Source: Bordetella genomosp. 1 (GTDB taxonomy: Bacteria; Pseudomonadota; Gammaproteobacteria; Burkholderiales; Burkholderiaceae_B). Taken from it: a DNA stretch of 64,000 nucleotides. The notes under the pieces are model-generated. The model was not told the origin of the DNA. It did no database searches and saw nothing but the letters and a program-made list of their open reading frames with translations. Positions 52,366 to 60,840 of the stretch are shown one piece after another (position 1 is the stretch's first letter; each line of letters opens with the position of its first letter). Both the position numbers and the translations under genes were made by a program. The DNA lies in assembly GCF_002261335.1 (NCBI RefSeq), contig NZ_NEVL01000003.1, positions 1,364,001-1,428,000 on the forward strand, given 5' to 3'.

Positions 52366-54077
52366 AACCCTACCCCCTCGTCATAAATGCTCTTGCGCCG
52401 AGCCGCCACCGGATTGAGGTTGAGCAGAGAAACCATGTTGAAGAATGCCATCAAGGGGTCGATCTTCGCGGTGCCGCTCACCGCCTTAGAGACGTAAACG
52501 GCGTTTCCTGCCTGGGCGGTCATCGCGTTAGATACACACCACGCCATCAGGGCTTGGCCGCAGTGCAGCAAATCGCCGCCCGCGAGTTTGCGCTCCGCCG
52601 TCTTGATGGCGCCATTGAGGCGCCACCCCTGCGAGATGGCAATAATCTCGTCCGGGAGGAACCCGCGGTCGGGCGACGTCAGCTCCGTCACGATGTCGCC
52701 AATTCCGGAGGCGTCCACTCCGACTGCCATCTTCTCTGGCATAAGGCCCGACCTGCGTACCTGGCAGAGGATCTCGGCCACCTCCCACACGTCCTCGCCT
52801 GGCTGTTGCACGATCACAAGGTCCCCATCGCGCTCGAAGTCGCGCAGTCGAGGCGCAATCTCCTTGCGCCGCTCCAGAGCAATGGAGTGTGCCCACGCCC
52901 GCCCCCAGTGCAGCCAGCGTCTTGTTCTGCGCTCGCGCCCGCCAACGGCAAGCCCGAGCAAGTCATCCAGACCGCCGCCGTCGATGCCGGAGACTGCCAC
53001 CTCGCATCGATCTAGCAGCTCCTCTAATGTCGTTGGCTCTCCCAATGCGGCGCCAATCCAGAATTCGGATCCGACCCAACGGCCGGCGCGCAGATTCAAC
53101 CCAATCTCGACGTTCAGATGCTTTGCCAAGAACTGCTGGAACGCTCCATCCGTGCGCGCACGCATCAGCTTGAGCTGGTCCGAGAGCCATTCAGCGTTTA
53201 CGGATTTACCCAGGTTGGGGTTCGTGATGTAGAAGTTGGCAGGATCGAGATACTGCTTCTCCTCGAGCATTGCCCGCGGGAACTCGAATAGGATCGGAAG
53301 CGTCTTGGAGTCATCCACCTTGCCGTCGCGCACATCGCGCCAGTAGGTGAGCTTTTCCTTGAACACGCCAGCCGGCGGTTCGTCACTCTGAGTAGTGAGG
53401 TAGATCACCCAGCCTTCGTCGCGCGAGGGCTGCCCGCCCAAGGCTTCGAGGAACATTGCCGCTGCATTCGGGCGTTTTCCGAATACCCACAGCTCGTCCA
53501 CAAGGACACGTCCCGCCTTTTTTCCGGACACCGTATCGGTGTCCGCCGCCACCACCTTCAGGCAGTTCCGGTTACCCCGATGAGTGATAGTGCGTACGTG
53601 CTCCTGAATGTGAAACATATCCGACAGTTCCTCGTCGGCGCGCACCATCGCTGCCGCAGGCTTGAAGCTGTTGTCGGCAACTTCCTTCGTCGGCGCCAGG
53701 ATCAGATGCTCCTCCTCCTCGCGCCAACACATGATGAGAGCCGTGAGCATGGTGCCCGCGGCAATCGTGGATTTCGTGTTCTTCTTGCTGATCAGCAGCC
53801 CGTACTCTCGGATCAACTGCCGCCCCGTCTCCGCGTCATAAGCCCCAAAGATGGCTCGCACAAAGTCGAACACCCATTCTTCCGAACACTCACCGAACGT
53901 CGGCGGACGCCACTCGTCAATAGCCTCGTCATAGACTTTCGGCAGATCTACGACTTTCAGCTGCTTGAATATCCCCAGGGCGTACTCCGCCTGGTCGGCG
54001 TAGATGGGCGGCGGAATGATCGACTTCCGCGCAACCAGTCGATCCGCCCAATCAACACATGCCGTCGTTGCCGTCAT
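52362..54077 (-). CDS. Terminase large subunit
   Basis: 571 residues. ATPase: Walker A variant LLISKKNTKSTIAAG (about 92-106), Walker B VLVDELWVFGKR, coupling segment YLTTQSDEP. Nuclease: acidic residues in AVSGIDGGGLDDLLGLAVGG and VGVDASGIGDIV. Packages DNA into the prohead. HK97-type phages with this terminase usually make cos ends, which fits a cos-like hairpin upstream of the small terminase gene. Confidence 0.95.
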   Translation of the reverse strand: MTATTACVDWADRLVARKSIIPPPIYADQAEYALGIFKQLKVVDLPKVYDEAIDEWRPPTFGECSEEWVFDFVRAIFGAYDAETGRQLIREYGLLISKKNTKSTIAAGTMLTALIMCWREEEEHLILAPTKEVADNSFKPAAAMVRADEELSDMFHIQEHVRTITHRGNRNCLKVVAADTDTVSGKKAGRVLVDELWVFGKRPNAAAMFLEALGGQPSRDEGWVIYLTTQSDEPPAGVFKEKLTYWRDVRDGKVDDSKTLPILFEFPRAMLEEKQYLDPANFYITNPNLGKSVNAEWLSDQLKLMRARTDGAFQQFLAKHLNVEIGLNLRAGRWVGSEFWIGAALGEPTTLEELLDRCEVAVSGIDGGGLDDLLGLAVGGRERRTRRWLHWGRAWAHSIALERRKEIAPRLRDFERDGDLVIVQQPGEDVWEVAEILCQVRRSGLMPEKMAVGVDASGIGDIVTELTSPDRGFLPDEIIAISQGWRLNGAIKTAERKLAGGDLLHCGQALMAWCVSNAMTAQAGNAVYVSKAVSGTAKIDPLMAFFNMVSLLNLNPVAARRKSIYDEGVGL

Positions 54078-54080
54078 CGC

Positions 54081-54539
54081 TTACCCTTTTCCGACAACGC
54101 GCAAATGTGTCGGCGGCGACGACGGCGCAAATCGCCCACCTGTTGCGGCCTTCGCAGCCTGCTTTTTCGCGTCTTTCTTTCCTTGCTCGCCAATCTTTCC
54201 GTGCACATAGGGCACCCAGGCTTTCGCGGCATCAACCCGCAGCTTCATATCCTGCTCAGGGTCGTTCGCAACCGCCTTCAAGAACTCCAGCGGATCGGAG
54301 TACAGCTTGCCCAAATCGGGCAGTTCAACAGAGCGCCCTTCGGCCGCAGCCTGCTCCTTCAGTTTGTTAACCTCGTTAACACGCCCGAGGGCTGCAACTA
54401 CATCCTTGTCCTTCATCAGGCGGGACGCTGCAACGGCCGCCCCTTTTTCGCTGTAACCCGCGTGGATAGCGGCTTTCGCACCGGACAGGCCCGACTGCAA
54501 CGCCTGCACGAAGCGGCGTTTTTTGTCGGTTAATGCCAT
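54081..54539 (-). CDS. Terminase small subunit
   Basis: 152 residues from MALTDKKRRFVQALQSGLSGAKAAIHAGYSEKGAAVAASRLMKDKDVVAALGR: the small-terminase helix-turn-helix (TxKQ..Fv....G....AAi.AGYS). A basic C-terminal tail (QGKKDAKKQAAKAATGGRFAP). Recognises the packaging site. Confidence 0.9.
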   Translation of the reverse strand: MALTDKKRRFVQALQSGLSGAKAAIHAGYSEKGAAVAASRLMKDKDVVAALGRVNEVNKLKEQAAAEGRSVELPDLGKLYSDPLEFLKAVANDPEQDMKLRVDAAKAWVPYVHGKIGEQGKKDAKKQAAKAATGGRFAPSSPPTHLRVVGKG

Positions 54540-54613
54540 TAACAACCTCGGTTAACAAATCCCGAAAGCGGGAAATTTTCTGCGCGTGAGGGAACGGTCG
54601 GTCTAGACCCCCT

Positions 54614-54645
54614 GGGGGGTGGGGGTTCCCTACCCCCCCACCCCC
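54614..54645. other. G-run/C-run hairpin, possible cos site
   Basis: GGGGGGTGGGGG (54614-54625) and CCCCCCCACCCCC (54633-54645) form an 11-bp stem in a 105-bp gap between the HNH gene and the small terminase gene. This is where HK97-like phages carry cos, often with G/C-rich overhangs. The end itself cannot be placed from one strand of integrated sequence. Confidence 0.45.
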
Positions 54646-54992
54646 TAGCCGACCCTGCCGGCGGCCTCCTGCGCCTCCTGGCGGGCCTTCAGGCCGTCGT
54701 GGCAGGTCTTGCAGAGGGGCTGCCAATTCGCGCGATCCCAGAACAGCTGCGCGTCGCCTTCGTGCCTTTCTATATGGTCCACGACCGAAGCCGGCGTGGT
54801 CCGCCCCGCTCGGATGCAGTACCGGCAAAGAGGGTTCGCCAAAAGGAACGCGGCGCGGGCCTTCTGCCATCGGTAGCCGTAGCCTCGTTGAGCAGCAGTG
54901 TGGCGATGCGCTCGCCAAGAGGCTGTCTGCAGTTCGCGTAGTTGCGGACGCAAAGTAGGGATGACGGACTTGAGCGTGGCGATTTTGGGCAT
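54645..54992 (-). CDS. HNH endonuclease
   Basis: 115 residues from MPKIATLKSVIPTLRPQLRELQ. HNH signature: CRYCIRAGRTTPASVVDHIERHEGDAQLFWDRANWQPLCKTCHDGLKARQ, with four Cys for zinc and catalytic His in VDHIERH. HNH proteins beside terminase genes help cut at cos in HK97-like phages. Confidence 0.92.
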   Translation of the reverse strand: MPKIATLKSVIPTLRPQLRELQTASWRAHRHTAAQRGYGYRWQKARAAFLLANPLCRYCIRAGRTTPASVVDHIERHEGDAQLFWDRANWQPLCKTCHDGLKARQEAQEAAGRVG

Positions 54993-55059
54993 GGAGAAAC
55001 GAGCGAGGGAATCACATCTGCTATCGTTACAAATTCCTACCGTTCTGACCGAGGTACCC

Positions 55060-56019
55060 ATGGCAGGTGCATTTCAGCGCGACTTCGATGGAAACGTCCT
55101 TACTGCTCGCACGGACTATCTGTGGTTCCAAACTGTGAAGGAGATCGAGGATCGGCCACGCTTCTGTGCCGCTCTTCAGATAGCTGACGGAGAGCTCTCT
55201 AATATCATCGGCGCGTACCGAGTCCCTGCGAATCCGCCATTTCATTGCGGACTTAATGGCTGCAATCAACCCCATCAAAAGGGTTTTTTGATAGCCGACA
55301 AGTCGGGAAGGGAAACCGTCTGTGGCAACGTCTGCGGACGTCGCAAACTCGGAGCGGAGTTCGTGGAGCTTGCTAAGCGGTTTGATGCAACCCTCGCGCA
55401 AGCTCAAAAACAACAAACCCTGGCGGACCTTCAATCGAAAGCCGCTGAATCTCTCGACATCATTTACAAACTCGAGAGCGAGCTGAAGCTTGTCTACTCG
55501 CCTATCAAAGCTATCCGTCAAGAGTTCCGACAGGAAGCGAGTGCAGAGCCTTTGATCAGGAATCTCATCCGGGAAGGAGGCACCATTAAGCGCCCACGGC
55601 AGTTGTCTGAACGCGAAAGGGAGATAAGCGGCAACCCTAAAGTTAGGTTTGTGAACGAGGTAGTCGGGCAGGTCCGCGGCGTCCAAGCGCTAGAGACGTT
55701 TGCCCGAATAGCAAACATCGTAGATGCAGACCTCCGGGGCAAGGTGAATGCCGTGGCGAGGATCAAGAACGTGGAAGACGTAAAAGGACGGGAGCTAACT
55801 GAGTTATCGTCCGCGGTTCAGCGAATGCCTGCGAAGTTTGCGGAAGTGCGGGAATTTCTTTCGATCGCTGAAGACTTTCTTGCGCCGGTCAATTTCCAAG
55901 AACTGACGAAGATCACCATGATGGAACGCGCGAATGAACGGAAATTGCTGCCGATTTTCGATACCATTCGCCCGTACTTCGGACGACGCCCGACCGGGTC
56001 CCAAGTTGGTCGAGCATAA
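55060..56019 (+). CDS. Unknown plus-strand moron, Cys-containing and coiled-coil (319 aa)
   Basis: Start MAGAFQRDFDGNVLTARTDYLWFQTVKE, with GAGGT upstream (an in-frame ATG at 54961 is possible). Cys pattern in FHCGLNGCNQPHQKGFLIADKSGRETVCGNVCGRR suggests a metal-binding knuckle (about residues 62-95), followed by a long helical region. It runs opposite to the late operon and ends at its own strong terminator. No family is recognised. Base composition is visibly more AT-rich than its neighbours. Confidence 0.7.
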   Translation: MAGAFQRDFDGNVLTARTDYLWFQTVKEIEDRPRFCAALQIADGELSNIIGAYRVPANPPFHCGLNGCNQPHQKGFLIADKSGRETVCGNVCGRRKLGAEFVELAKRFDATLAQAQKQQTLADLQSKAAESLDIIYKLESELKLVYSPIKAIRQEFRQEASAEPLIRNLIREGGTIKRPRQLSEREREISGNPKVRFVNEVVGQVRGVQALETFARIANIVDADLRGKVNAVARIKNVEDVKGRELTELSSAVQRMPAKFAEVREFLSIAEDFLAPVNFQELTKITMMERANERKLLPIFDTIRPYFGRRPTGSQVGRA

Positions 56020-56050
56020 AAAAACCCGCCTGCGTTTGCCAGGCGGGTTT
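56018..56050. terminator. Intrinsic terminator, both directions
   Basis: AAAAAAACCCGCCT-GCGTTTGCC-AGGCGGGTTT: perfect 10-bp stem (AAACCCGCCT / AGGCGGGTTT), A-run left and T-run right, ending the plus-strand moron and the opposing leftward transcript. Confidence 0.9.
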
Positions 56051-56112
56051 GCTGGACACAATAATGCACCGTATCCGTTAAGGCAGGATTCTCGCCATGT
56101 TTTGGCGTATGG

Positions 56113-56757
56113 TCAACAACTTTCTTTGTCGCCGACTACGCCTGATGCAAGCAGCCTGCGCTCCAGTTCGTTGATTGCCTGGTTGAACACGCCCATGCCA
56201 TCGCCGAAGAGCCACCGCTTGATCCTGCCGTTGTGAGTGCCCGCCGTATGTCGGTCCACCTGGCACAGCTCCGCCAGCTCGATCAAAGACACCTTCGCCC
56301 CGAAGTGCTTCTGTACCAAGCCGGCGCAGAGCCTACGGTTGACGATGCAGCCCGACAGAGCTCCAGCGATCGCCGCGGTGGTCACAACGGAGATAGCGTC
56401 GAGCCATTCGCCATTGGTCTTGTGACCCGAGCAGCAAGCCACACCGCAACCGCAAGGCTCGGACTGAGGCGCTTTGCCTGCAATGAGCAATGCCTGATCG
56501 AGGGGTGAAAGACGCCCCAGCTCGGCCAACGTCATCGCCGCCTGCCCCGCGCCGTCCAACCCCGAGAGGCCCAGGCCACTAGACGACTGCGGCCCTGCGG
56601 CCACACGGTTCATCAACGGCCGATCGTACTGCTGCCGCGAGAAGTTGAAGGCAAACACGAGCGCGTCGTGTGCGCTTCGAAACAGAGGTTCGGGCGCCGG
56701 CCGCAGCACCGCCCGCGCTGCGCGGCGCGGCATGTCAATAGAAAGAGTGGCGTTCAT
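56113..56757 (-). CDS. Cys-rich phage protein, candidate late regulator (214 aa)
   Basis: From MNATLSIDMPRRAARAVLRPAPEPLFRSAHDALVFAFNFSRQQYDRPLMNR. A Cys cluster SEPCGCGVACCSGHK (about 115-130) could bind zinc, and VSLIELAELCQVDRHTAGTHNGRIKRWLFG resembles a helix-turn-helix. It is the last gene of the early leftward run, the place of an antiterminator such as Q, before the late genes. Assignment is by position; the gene itself is not a recognised family. Confidence 0.55.
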   Translation of the reverse strand: MNATLSIDMPRRAARAVLRPAPEPLFRSAHDALVFAFNFSRQQYDRPLMNRVAAGPQSSSGLGLSGLDGAGQAAMTLAELGRLSPLDQALLIAGKAPQSEPCGCGVACCSGHKTNGEWLDAISVVTTAAIAGALSGCIVNRRLCAGLVQKHFGAKVSLIELAELCQVDRHTAGTHNGRIKRWLFGDGMGVFNQAINELERRLLASGVVGDKESC

Positions 56758-57164
56758 CAGATAATCCCCGGGCAATTGCTGGTCGTGGGCAGCTTTTCGC
56801 GCAGCCATTGCATGGCGGGCTCCCATTCGAGCGTGATCGTGTGTCGGCCCAGAACGGGCCAGTGGCTGCTGTTGATGTGGTGTGCGTCGACCATCACGCG
56901 GATCGGGCCCCCAGTCTTGCGAAAGATGAGCACGGGCAGGCCGTGCGCCCCCGCCTGCGCTTGCGCTTGACGCCACCACGCGGGCAGCGCCAGAGTGTTG
57001 GCATGCTTGCACTCGATGCTGATTCGAGCGTACGCAGGGTTGTCGGCGATCACGTCGCTATCGTTCGCTTGGTTGCGGACACGCCGACGCCAGGTAGTGC
57101 CGGTCGCCTCCGTGAGCATGTTGGATACAGTGCGCTCGAAAGCAGCGCCCTTTTGTCGTTGCAT
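56757..57164 (-). CDS. PD-(D/E)XK resolvase-like nuclease
   Basis: 135 residues from MQRQKGAAFERTVSNMLTEATGTTWRRRVRNQANDSDVIADNPAYARISIECKHANTLALPAWWRQAQAQAGAHGLPVLIFRKTGG. E...D...ECK (E10, D and IECK) forms the catalytic core as in Hjc/archaeal-type Holliday-junction and phage single-strand nucleases. Its place in the lambda ninR-like region fits a recombination/resolvase role (analogue of RusA/Rap). It overlaps the preceding stop. Confidence 0.8.
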   Translation of the reverse strand: MQRQKGAAFERTVSNMLTEATGTTWRRRVRNQANDSDVIADNPAYARISIECKHANTLALPAWWRQAQAQAGAHGLPVLIFRKTGGPIRVMVDAHHINSSHWPVLGRHTITLEWEPAMQWLREKLPTTSNCPGII

Positions 57165-57172
57165 CAGGCCCA

Positions 57173-57925
57173 CTACGCCCCCGGGTTCGATTGTTCGATG
57201 GCGCGACGCGCCATTGCCACCACGGTAGGCGAGTAGCGCCGACCGCCCTTCCTGCCCATCTCCGCCAGGATGCGCTTTGCTCCCCGCTTCGGATCTCGTC
57301 CCTGGTCGCCAATGACTGCGCCAGCAGCGCTGGTGAGCTTCTTCAAAGCCCGCTCGGCCTGCTCCGCCGTCACAGCCGTCTTGTCAGGCGCAGGCAGCGC
57401 CGCCACAGGCGCCGGCACGGGCTCCCAGGTGCCGCGAGACAGCTCCTCCGAAAGTGCCGACTCCCAACGCGTCCTGAGCACCGCATAGCCGCAGTTCTCC
57501 ATGTCGTGACGGCCAATGCGCACCGTTGCCCAGTAGATCGCGGGATGAGCCCAATGCCCGGTCTCTCCCCGCTTCCGCGCGGCGAGTCCGCGCACTGCGT
57601 CATGAAAGGCGTTCTCCGGAATCAGGAAAGGCCGGCACAGCTTCATGAACTCGGAAAGCGAGGGCGGCCAGTCGTAAACGCGACGGCATGCCCTCAGCCC
57701 CGTCGCTACGTCGTTGGGCGTGAGTCCATCTTCGACAAACGCTTCTGCCCAGCCTTCCAGCCACCCCGTGATGCTCTTCTCCTCCGTGAACTCCTTCGTC
57801 CACTTCCCCGGATACATCGCGTTGAAGCGATTCCAGAGGTGCACGATGAGCGAGACGTTGTCGAGCTTCGGTACGGGCGCAAACCATGCGGCCATGTCAT
57901 ACGTCGATCGTGCGAGATTCGTCAT
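57173..57925 (-). CDS. Phage replication protein (lambda P-like helicase loader candidate)
   Basis: 250 residues. YPGKWTKEFTEEKSITGWLEGWAEAFVEDGLTPNDVATGLRACRRVYDWPPSLSEFMKLCRP matches the conserved central part of lambda gpP/DUF-type loaders (W....GLs...i..Gl......WPPs..eF..lc). It overlaps the initiator gene by 29 bp, the O-P order of lambda. Confidence 0.85.
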   Translation of the reverse strand: MTNLARSTYDMAAWFAPVPKLDNVSLIVHLWNRFNAMYPGKWTKEFTEEKSITGWLEGWAEAFVEDGLTPNDVATGLRACRRVYDWPPSLSEFMKLCRPFLIPENAFHDAVRGLAARKRGETGHWAHPAIYWATVRIGRHDMENCGYAVLRTRWESALSEELSRGTWEPVPAPVAALPAPDKTAVTAEQAERALKKLTSAAGAVIGDQGRDPKRGAKRILAEMGRKGGRRYSPTVVAMARRAIEQSNPGA

Positions 57926-58739
57926 AGCTCCCTCCTCGGCTGTTTCCGTTGATGAACGCGGAAGGGTTGAAGCGCTTGGCGCCCCCGCCCGTGGCCTGCA
58001 TGCCGTTCGGAGCGAACAGGCCTTGCCATCCGGCTGCGATGCTGTGGCGGATCACCTCACGCGGTCCGTGCCCAGCCTGGCGCAGCTCGGCCAGCCTCCG
58101 CAGCTGCTCACGGGCAGCCAGCTCGGTGATCGGCTTGCGAAGCTCGACGCGGTGTTTCACCCAATCGGCCCAGTCGTCGGCATCCAGCCAGCCCGGCAAC
58201 TCGATCGACAGCGGATCGAATCCCGGCGAGCGCTTGCGCGCGCTCTTTTGTTCTTTAACGGTTCCTTTATGGTTCATTGACGGATCGGGTGCAGCTGCTG
58301 CACCCCGTTCGGTCGTCATTTGCACCCCGTCGTGTCGTAGATTGCACCCCGTGGCGTCGTCATTTGCACCCCGTTCGACACGGGGTGCAGCCATCGCACC
58401 CCGTTCAACGCCCCCGGAATGTTCCACGCGGGGTGCAGCCATTGCACCCCGTGACAGATCGATGTCGTAGCAGACCGGACGCTGATCGGCACGACGAATG
58501 TAGGCGCTGACCAGCTGCTGGTTCCCGCGGCTGATGATCCCCTGCTTCTCCAGCTCTCGAAGCTTGCTCTGCACCGTGCGCGCCGAAAGGCCCGTGTCAG
58601 TGCACAGGGTCGCGACAGAGGGAAAGGCCCCCTTCCCGTCCGGCCCTGCATAGTTGGCGAGGCACAGAAGCACATGGCGTGCGGAAGCTTCCGTCACTAC
58701 CTGCTGCCCCAATGCCCATGTCATCGCCTGTACGCTCAT
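57897..58739 (-). CDS. Phage replication initiator (lambda O-like) with helix-turn-helix
   Basis: 280 residues from MSVQAMTWALGQQVVTEASARHVLLCLANYAGPDGKGAFPSVATLCTDTGLSARTVQSKLRELEKQGIISR: a winged-helix replication/regulator N-terminus. The central part is repetitive because it is encoded by DNA iterons (GAMAAPRV, GANDDATG, AAAAPD). The C-terminus (LPGWLDADDWADWVKHRVELRKPI) is shared with O-type proteins that contact the loader. Confidence 0.85.
   Translation of the reverse strand: MSVQAMTWALGQQVVTEASARHVLLCLANYAGPDGKGAFPSVATLCTDTGLSARTVQSKLRELEKQGIISRGNQQLVSAYIRRADQRPVCYDIDLSRGAMAAPRVEHSGGVERGAMAAPRVERGANDDATGCNLRHDGVQMTTERGAAAAPDPSMNHKGTVKEQKSARKRSPGFDPLSIELPGWLDADDWADWVKHRVELRKPITELAAREQLRRLAELRQAGHGPREVIRHSIAAGWQGLFAPNGMQATGGGAKRFNPSAFINGNSRGGSYDESRTIDV
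58299..58452. repeat. Iteron array inside the initiator gene, likely phage origin
   Basis: Eight copies of the 10-mer TGCACCCCGT or its complement. Four direct copies start at exactly 58299, 58321, 58343 and 58365 (22 bp apart). Then reverse 58380-58389, forward 58395-58404 (first base C), reverse 58428-58437 (last base varies) and forward 58443-58452. In lambda-like phages the O gene contains such iterons as origin; the phasing (about two helical turns) supports cooperative binding. Confidence 0.85.
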
Positions 58740-59185
58740 GGCGACTCTCCGTACATCTGTTGATAGGCCGTCTCGGCTTCGGCGGGCCAGGCGCCCAGCT
58801 CGATCAACCGCAGACGGGTTCGTGAAAGGCCCAGGTCGAACGCGGCCGCCTTGTCTTCGGCGGGCGCTGTCGATTGGTCCAGATAGGTGTGGCAGCCGTA
58901 GCAACCGAAGGCGATGGCCCAGTCGTGCGCCTTCAGCCAGCCGCCCTTGCCATGGCGCGCCTGGTTGGAATGGCACGCCACGGTGGTCTCCGTCCCGCCC
59001 TGGCACCAGCTGGGAACGCGCAAGAGGCACTTCTCGCCTTCTGCCATGCCCAGCAGCGAGTGGTTGCGGTAAACGGTCTTGGTCTTGCGCTTGCCTGAGC
59101 GGCGCGCCTTCATCGCGGCCCGCGGCGGCGCCATCGGGGTCTTGCGCTCGAGCGGCTTGCCGCGCTTCATCGGGCTCCGCTTCAT
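58736..59185 (-). CDS. DUF1364/NinX-type nuclease-domain protein
   Basis: 149 residues from MKRSPMKRGKPLERKTPMAPPRAAMKARRSGKRKTK, a very basic N-terminus, then CLLRVPSWCQGGTETTVACHSNQARHGKGGWLKAHDWAIAFGCYGCHTYLDQ. C..r.p.wC.g..etT..aH.n........K..d...a..C..CH is the DUF1364 pattern, a likely Cys/His nuclease fold. Overlaps the preceding stop (ATGA). Confidence 0.85.
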   Translation of the reverse strand: MKRSPMKRGKPLERKTPMAPPRAAMKARRSGKRKTKTVYRNHSLLGMAEGEKCLLRVPSWCQGGTETTVACHSNQARHGKGGWLKAHDWAIAFGCYGCHTYLDQSTAPAEDKAAAFDLGLSRTRLRLIELGAWPAEAETAYQQMYGESP

Positions 59186-59757
59186 TTCACGCGCTTCCAC
59201 ACCTGCGCGCCGGTCATGCCGCGATGGCTCTTGCGCAATACGCCAGCCTGCTCAGCACGCCACAACGCATCCTCGGCGGCGGCGCGAGCGGCCTGCTCTG
59301 CCTTGACGCCCTTCCAGGGTTCAACCGGCACCATGTAGGCCTCCAAGGTCTTGCCCAGCTCATGAAGACCGATCCCATGGCGCGCGTTCAGGATCAAGCC
59401 GCGCGCGGCCTGGTTGCCATCCGCATTCAGCTCGAACCCGCAATACAGGACACGCGCACGCGGAGCGCGGTCCGTAGCCCAGGCGGTTTGCTTCGCATCC
59501 ACATGTGCGAGGAACGGCCGGCGAACCTTCTCGTGGAAAGCTGCAGCTGCAGCCGGGCGGTGGTCCAACTCAGCTCGGCTGGAGACGCCGCAGACGCGGC
59601 GCACGTAATCCGCCGCATTGCCCGCGCCAGACACGCCGCAAGGCGTGCCGCCCGCGACGGACTCAACCCATCGCTGAAAGTCGGTCCGCGTGCAGAGCTG
59701 CCCAGCCAAACGAGCGAGCGCCCCACCCTTCCGGTCAAATAGTCCAGCGCGCGTCAT
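59182..59757 (-). CDS. Hypothetical phage early protein (191 aa)
   Basis: MTRAGLFDRKGGALARLAGQLCTRTDFQRWVESVAGGTPCGVSGAGNAADYVRRVCGVSSRAELDHRPAAAAAFHEKVRRPFLAHVDAK. Helix-rich; the segment RADYVRxxCGVxSRAELD is seen in beta-proteobacterial prophage early proteins of unknown role. It overlaps both neighbours (ATGA), so it belongs to the early operon behind pR. Confidence 0.7.
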   Translation of the reverse strand: MTRAGLFDRKGGALARLAGQLCTRTDFQRWVESVAGGTPCGVSGAGNAADYVRRVCGVSSRAELDHRPAAAAAFHEKVRRPFLAHVDAKQTAWATDRAPRARVLYCGFELNADGNQAARGLILNARHGIGLHELGKTLEAYMVPVEPWKGVKAEQAARAAAEDALWRAEQAGVLRKSHRGMTGAQVWKRVK

Positions 59758-60200
59758 TGTTCGGCCATCCCTTCGAGCCGCGTGTTGATCTGGCCCACGG
59801 CCGTCATGACGCCTGCACCGGCCTCACGGATGCGTGCCAGCTCAGCGCTGTCCACGCCCCCATCCGAGAGCGCCTTGTGGATCTCCTGGCCGTAGGCGCC
59901 GCTGGCAACCATGAAGCCAACAACTTGCTCCAGGACCGACATGTCGGTTTCCCCGCGGCAGGTCGTAGGCGCCTTCACCAGCAAGAATCCGTGCGAGTGC
60001 GCAAGGGCCGCGAGGATGCGGTGATCGTCGGTCATGCGCATGAGCCGGTCCGCTTCGGACAGGCTCAGGTGGTGAGTGGTGTTGTTCGGGTTGACCTTGT
60101 TGCGCAGGACGGCAGCCGAGATTCCGACCAGCGGCCCCAGCGACTCGCTGCCGCCCTTGTACTCATGCACGGTCAAGTCCGCCGCGGTGATGATGTTCAT
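59754..60200 (-). CDS. Phage regulatory CII-family (Phage_CP76-like) protein
   Basis: 148 residues. The conserved part is AADLTVHEYKGGSESLGPLVGISAAVLRNKVNPNNTTHHLSLSEADRLMRMTDDHRILAALAHSHGF, matching the CP76/CII family of DNA-binding regulators. It is the first early gene after cro, as cII is in lambda. Likely activator of lysogeny genes. Confidence 0.88.
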   Translation of the reverse strand: MNIITAADLTVHEYKGGSESLGPLVGISAAVLRNKVNPNNTTHHLSLSEADRLMRMTDDHRILAALAHSHGFLLVKAPTTCRGETDMSVLEQVVGFMVASGAYGQEIHKALSDGGVDSAELARIREAGAGVMTAVGQINTRLEGMAEQ

Positions 60201-60349
60201 TTGCTTTGTCCCTGAACGTATTTATTTCTGAAGCCCAGTCCTAGCATTCGGCTATGGACTCAACTCACATCAATCGGACCAATCTGCACCTTGGTAGCCG
60301 TAGAATCAGTGGCGTTTTCGTCACCTACTCCCAATTCCAAGGAAGACGC

Positions 60350-60832
60350 ATGGACCTGTCGCTCGTCGGCACTGCTCTCACTTCGATCAACGCCGCCATC
60401 TCTCTCGGCAGGGGCGCGGTTGCCCTCCGGGACGATGCCAAGGCGCAGGAAATAGTTGGGGCCATGAACGAACAGCTTCTCGACGCTCAGCAGCGTCTGT
60501 TCGAACTCAGCGCTGCCCTTCTCGCGCTGCAACAGGAGCACTTCGAGACCGCACAAGAATTGCGAGAATTGCGAGAAGCCCTCGCAGAGCGCGACCGCTA
60601 CTCGCTTTTCAGACTGCCCAACGGCCAGTTTGCATATCGGGTGAATGGCACCCCAGCACTGGGCGGGGCCGCTGATCCAACTCTCCCGGAGCCGGATCAC
60701 TACATCTGCCAGCAGTGCTTCGATGGCGGGGGAAAGCACAAGGTCGTGCTGCAACGTAGGTTCCGCGTCGGCGCGGGGTCCTATCACCTCGAATGCCCCG
60801 CCTGCAAGATCAGTTTGGCCGCGCCGGATTGA
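60350..60832 (+). CDS. Zinc-ribbon, coiled-coil protein convergent with cro (160 aa)
   Basis: Start MDLSLVGTALTSINAAISLGRGAVALRDDAKAQEIVGAMNEQLLDAQQRLFELSAALLALQQEHFETAQELRELREALAERD: a long coiled coil after AAGGAAG. The C-terminal ICQQCFDGGGKHKVVLQRRF...YHLECPACKISL is a CxxC...CxxC zinc ribbon. It runs against the early operon, between cro and cII genes. Probably a lysogenically expressed moron. No assigned role. Confidence 0.7.
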   Translation: MDLSLVGTALTSINAAISLGRGAVALRDDAKAQEIVGAMNEQLLDAQQRLFELSAALLALQQEHFETAQELRELREALAERDRYSLFRLPNGQFAYRVNGTPALGGAADPTLPEPDHYICQQCFDGGGKHKVVLQRRFRVGAGSYHLECPACKISLAAPD

Positions 60833-60840
60833 AGGTTTCA

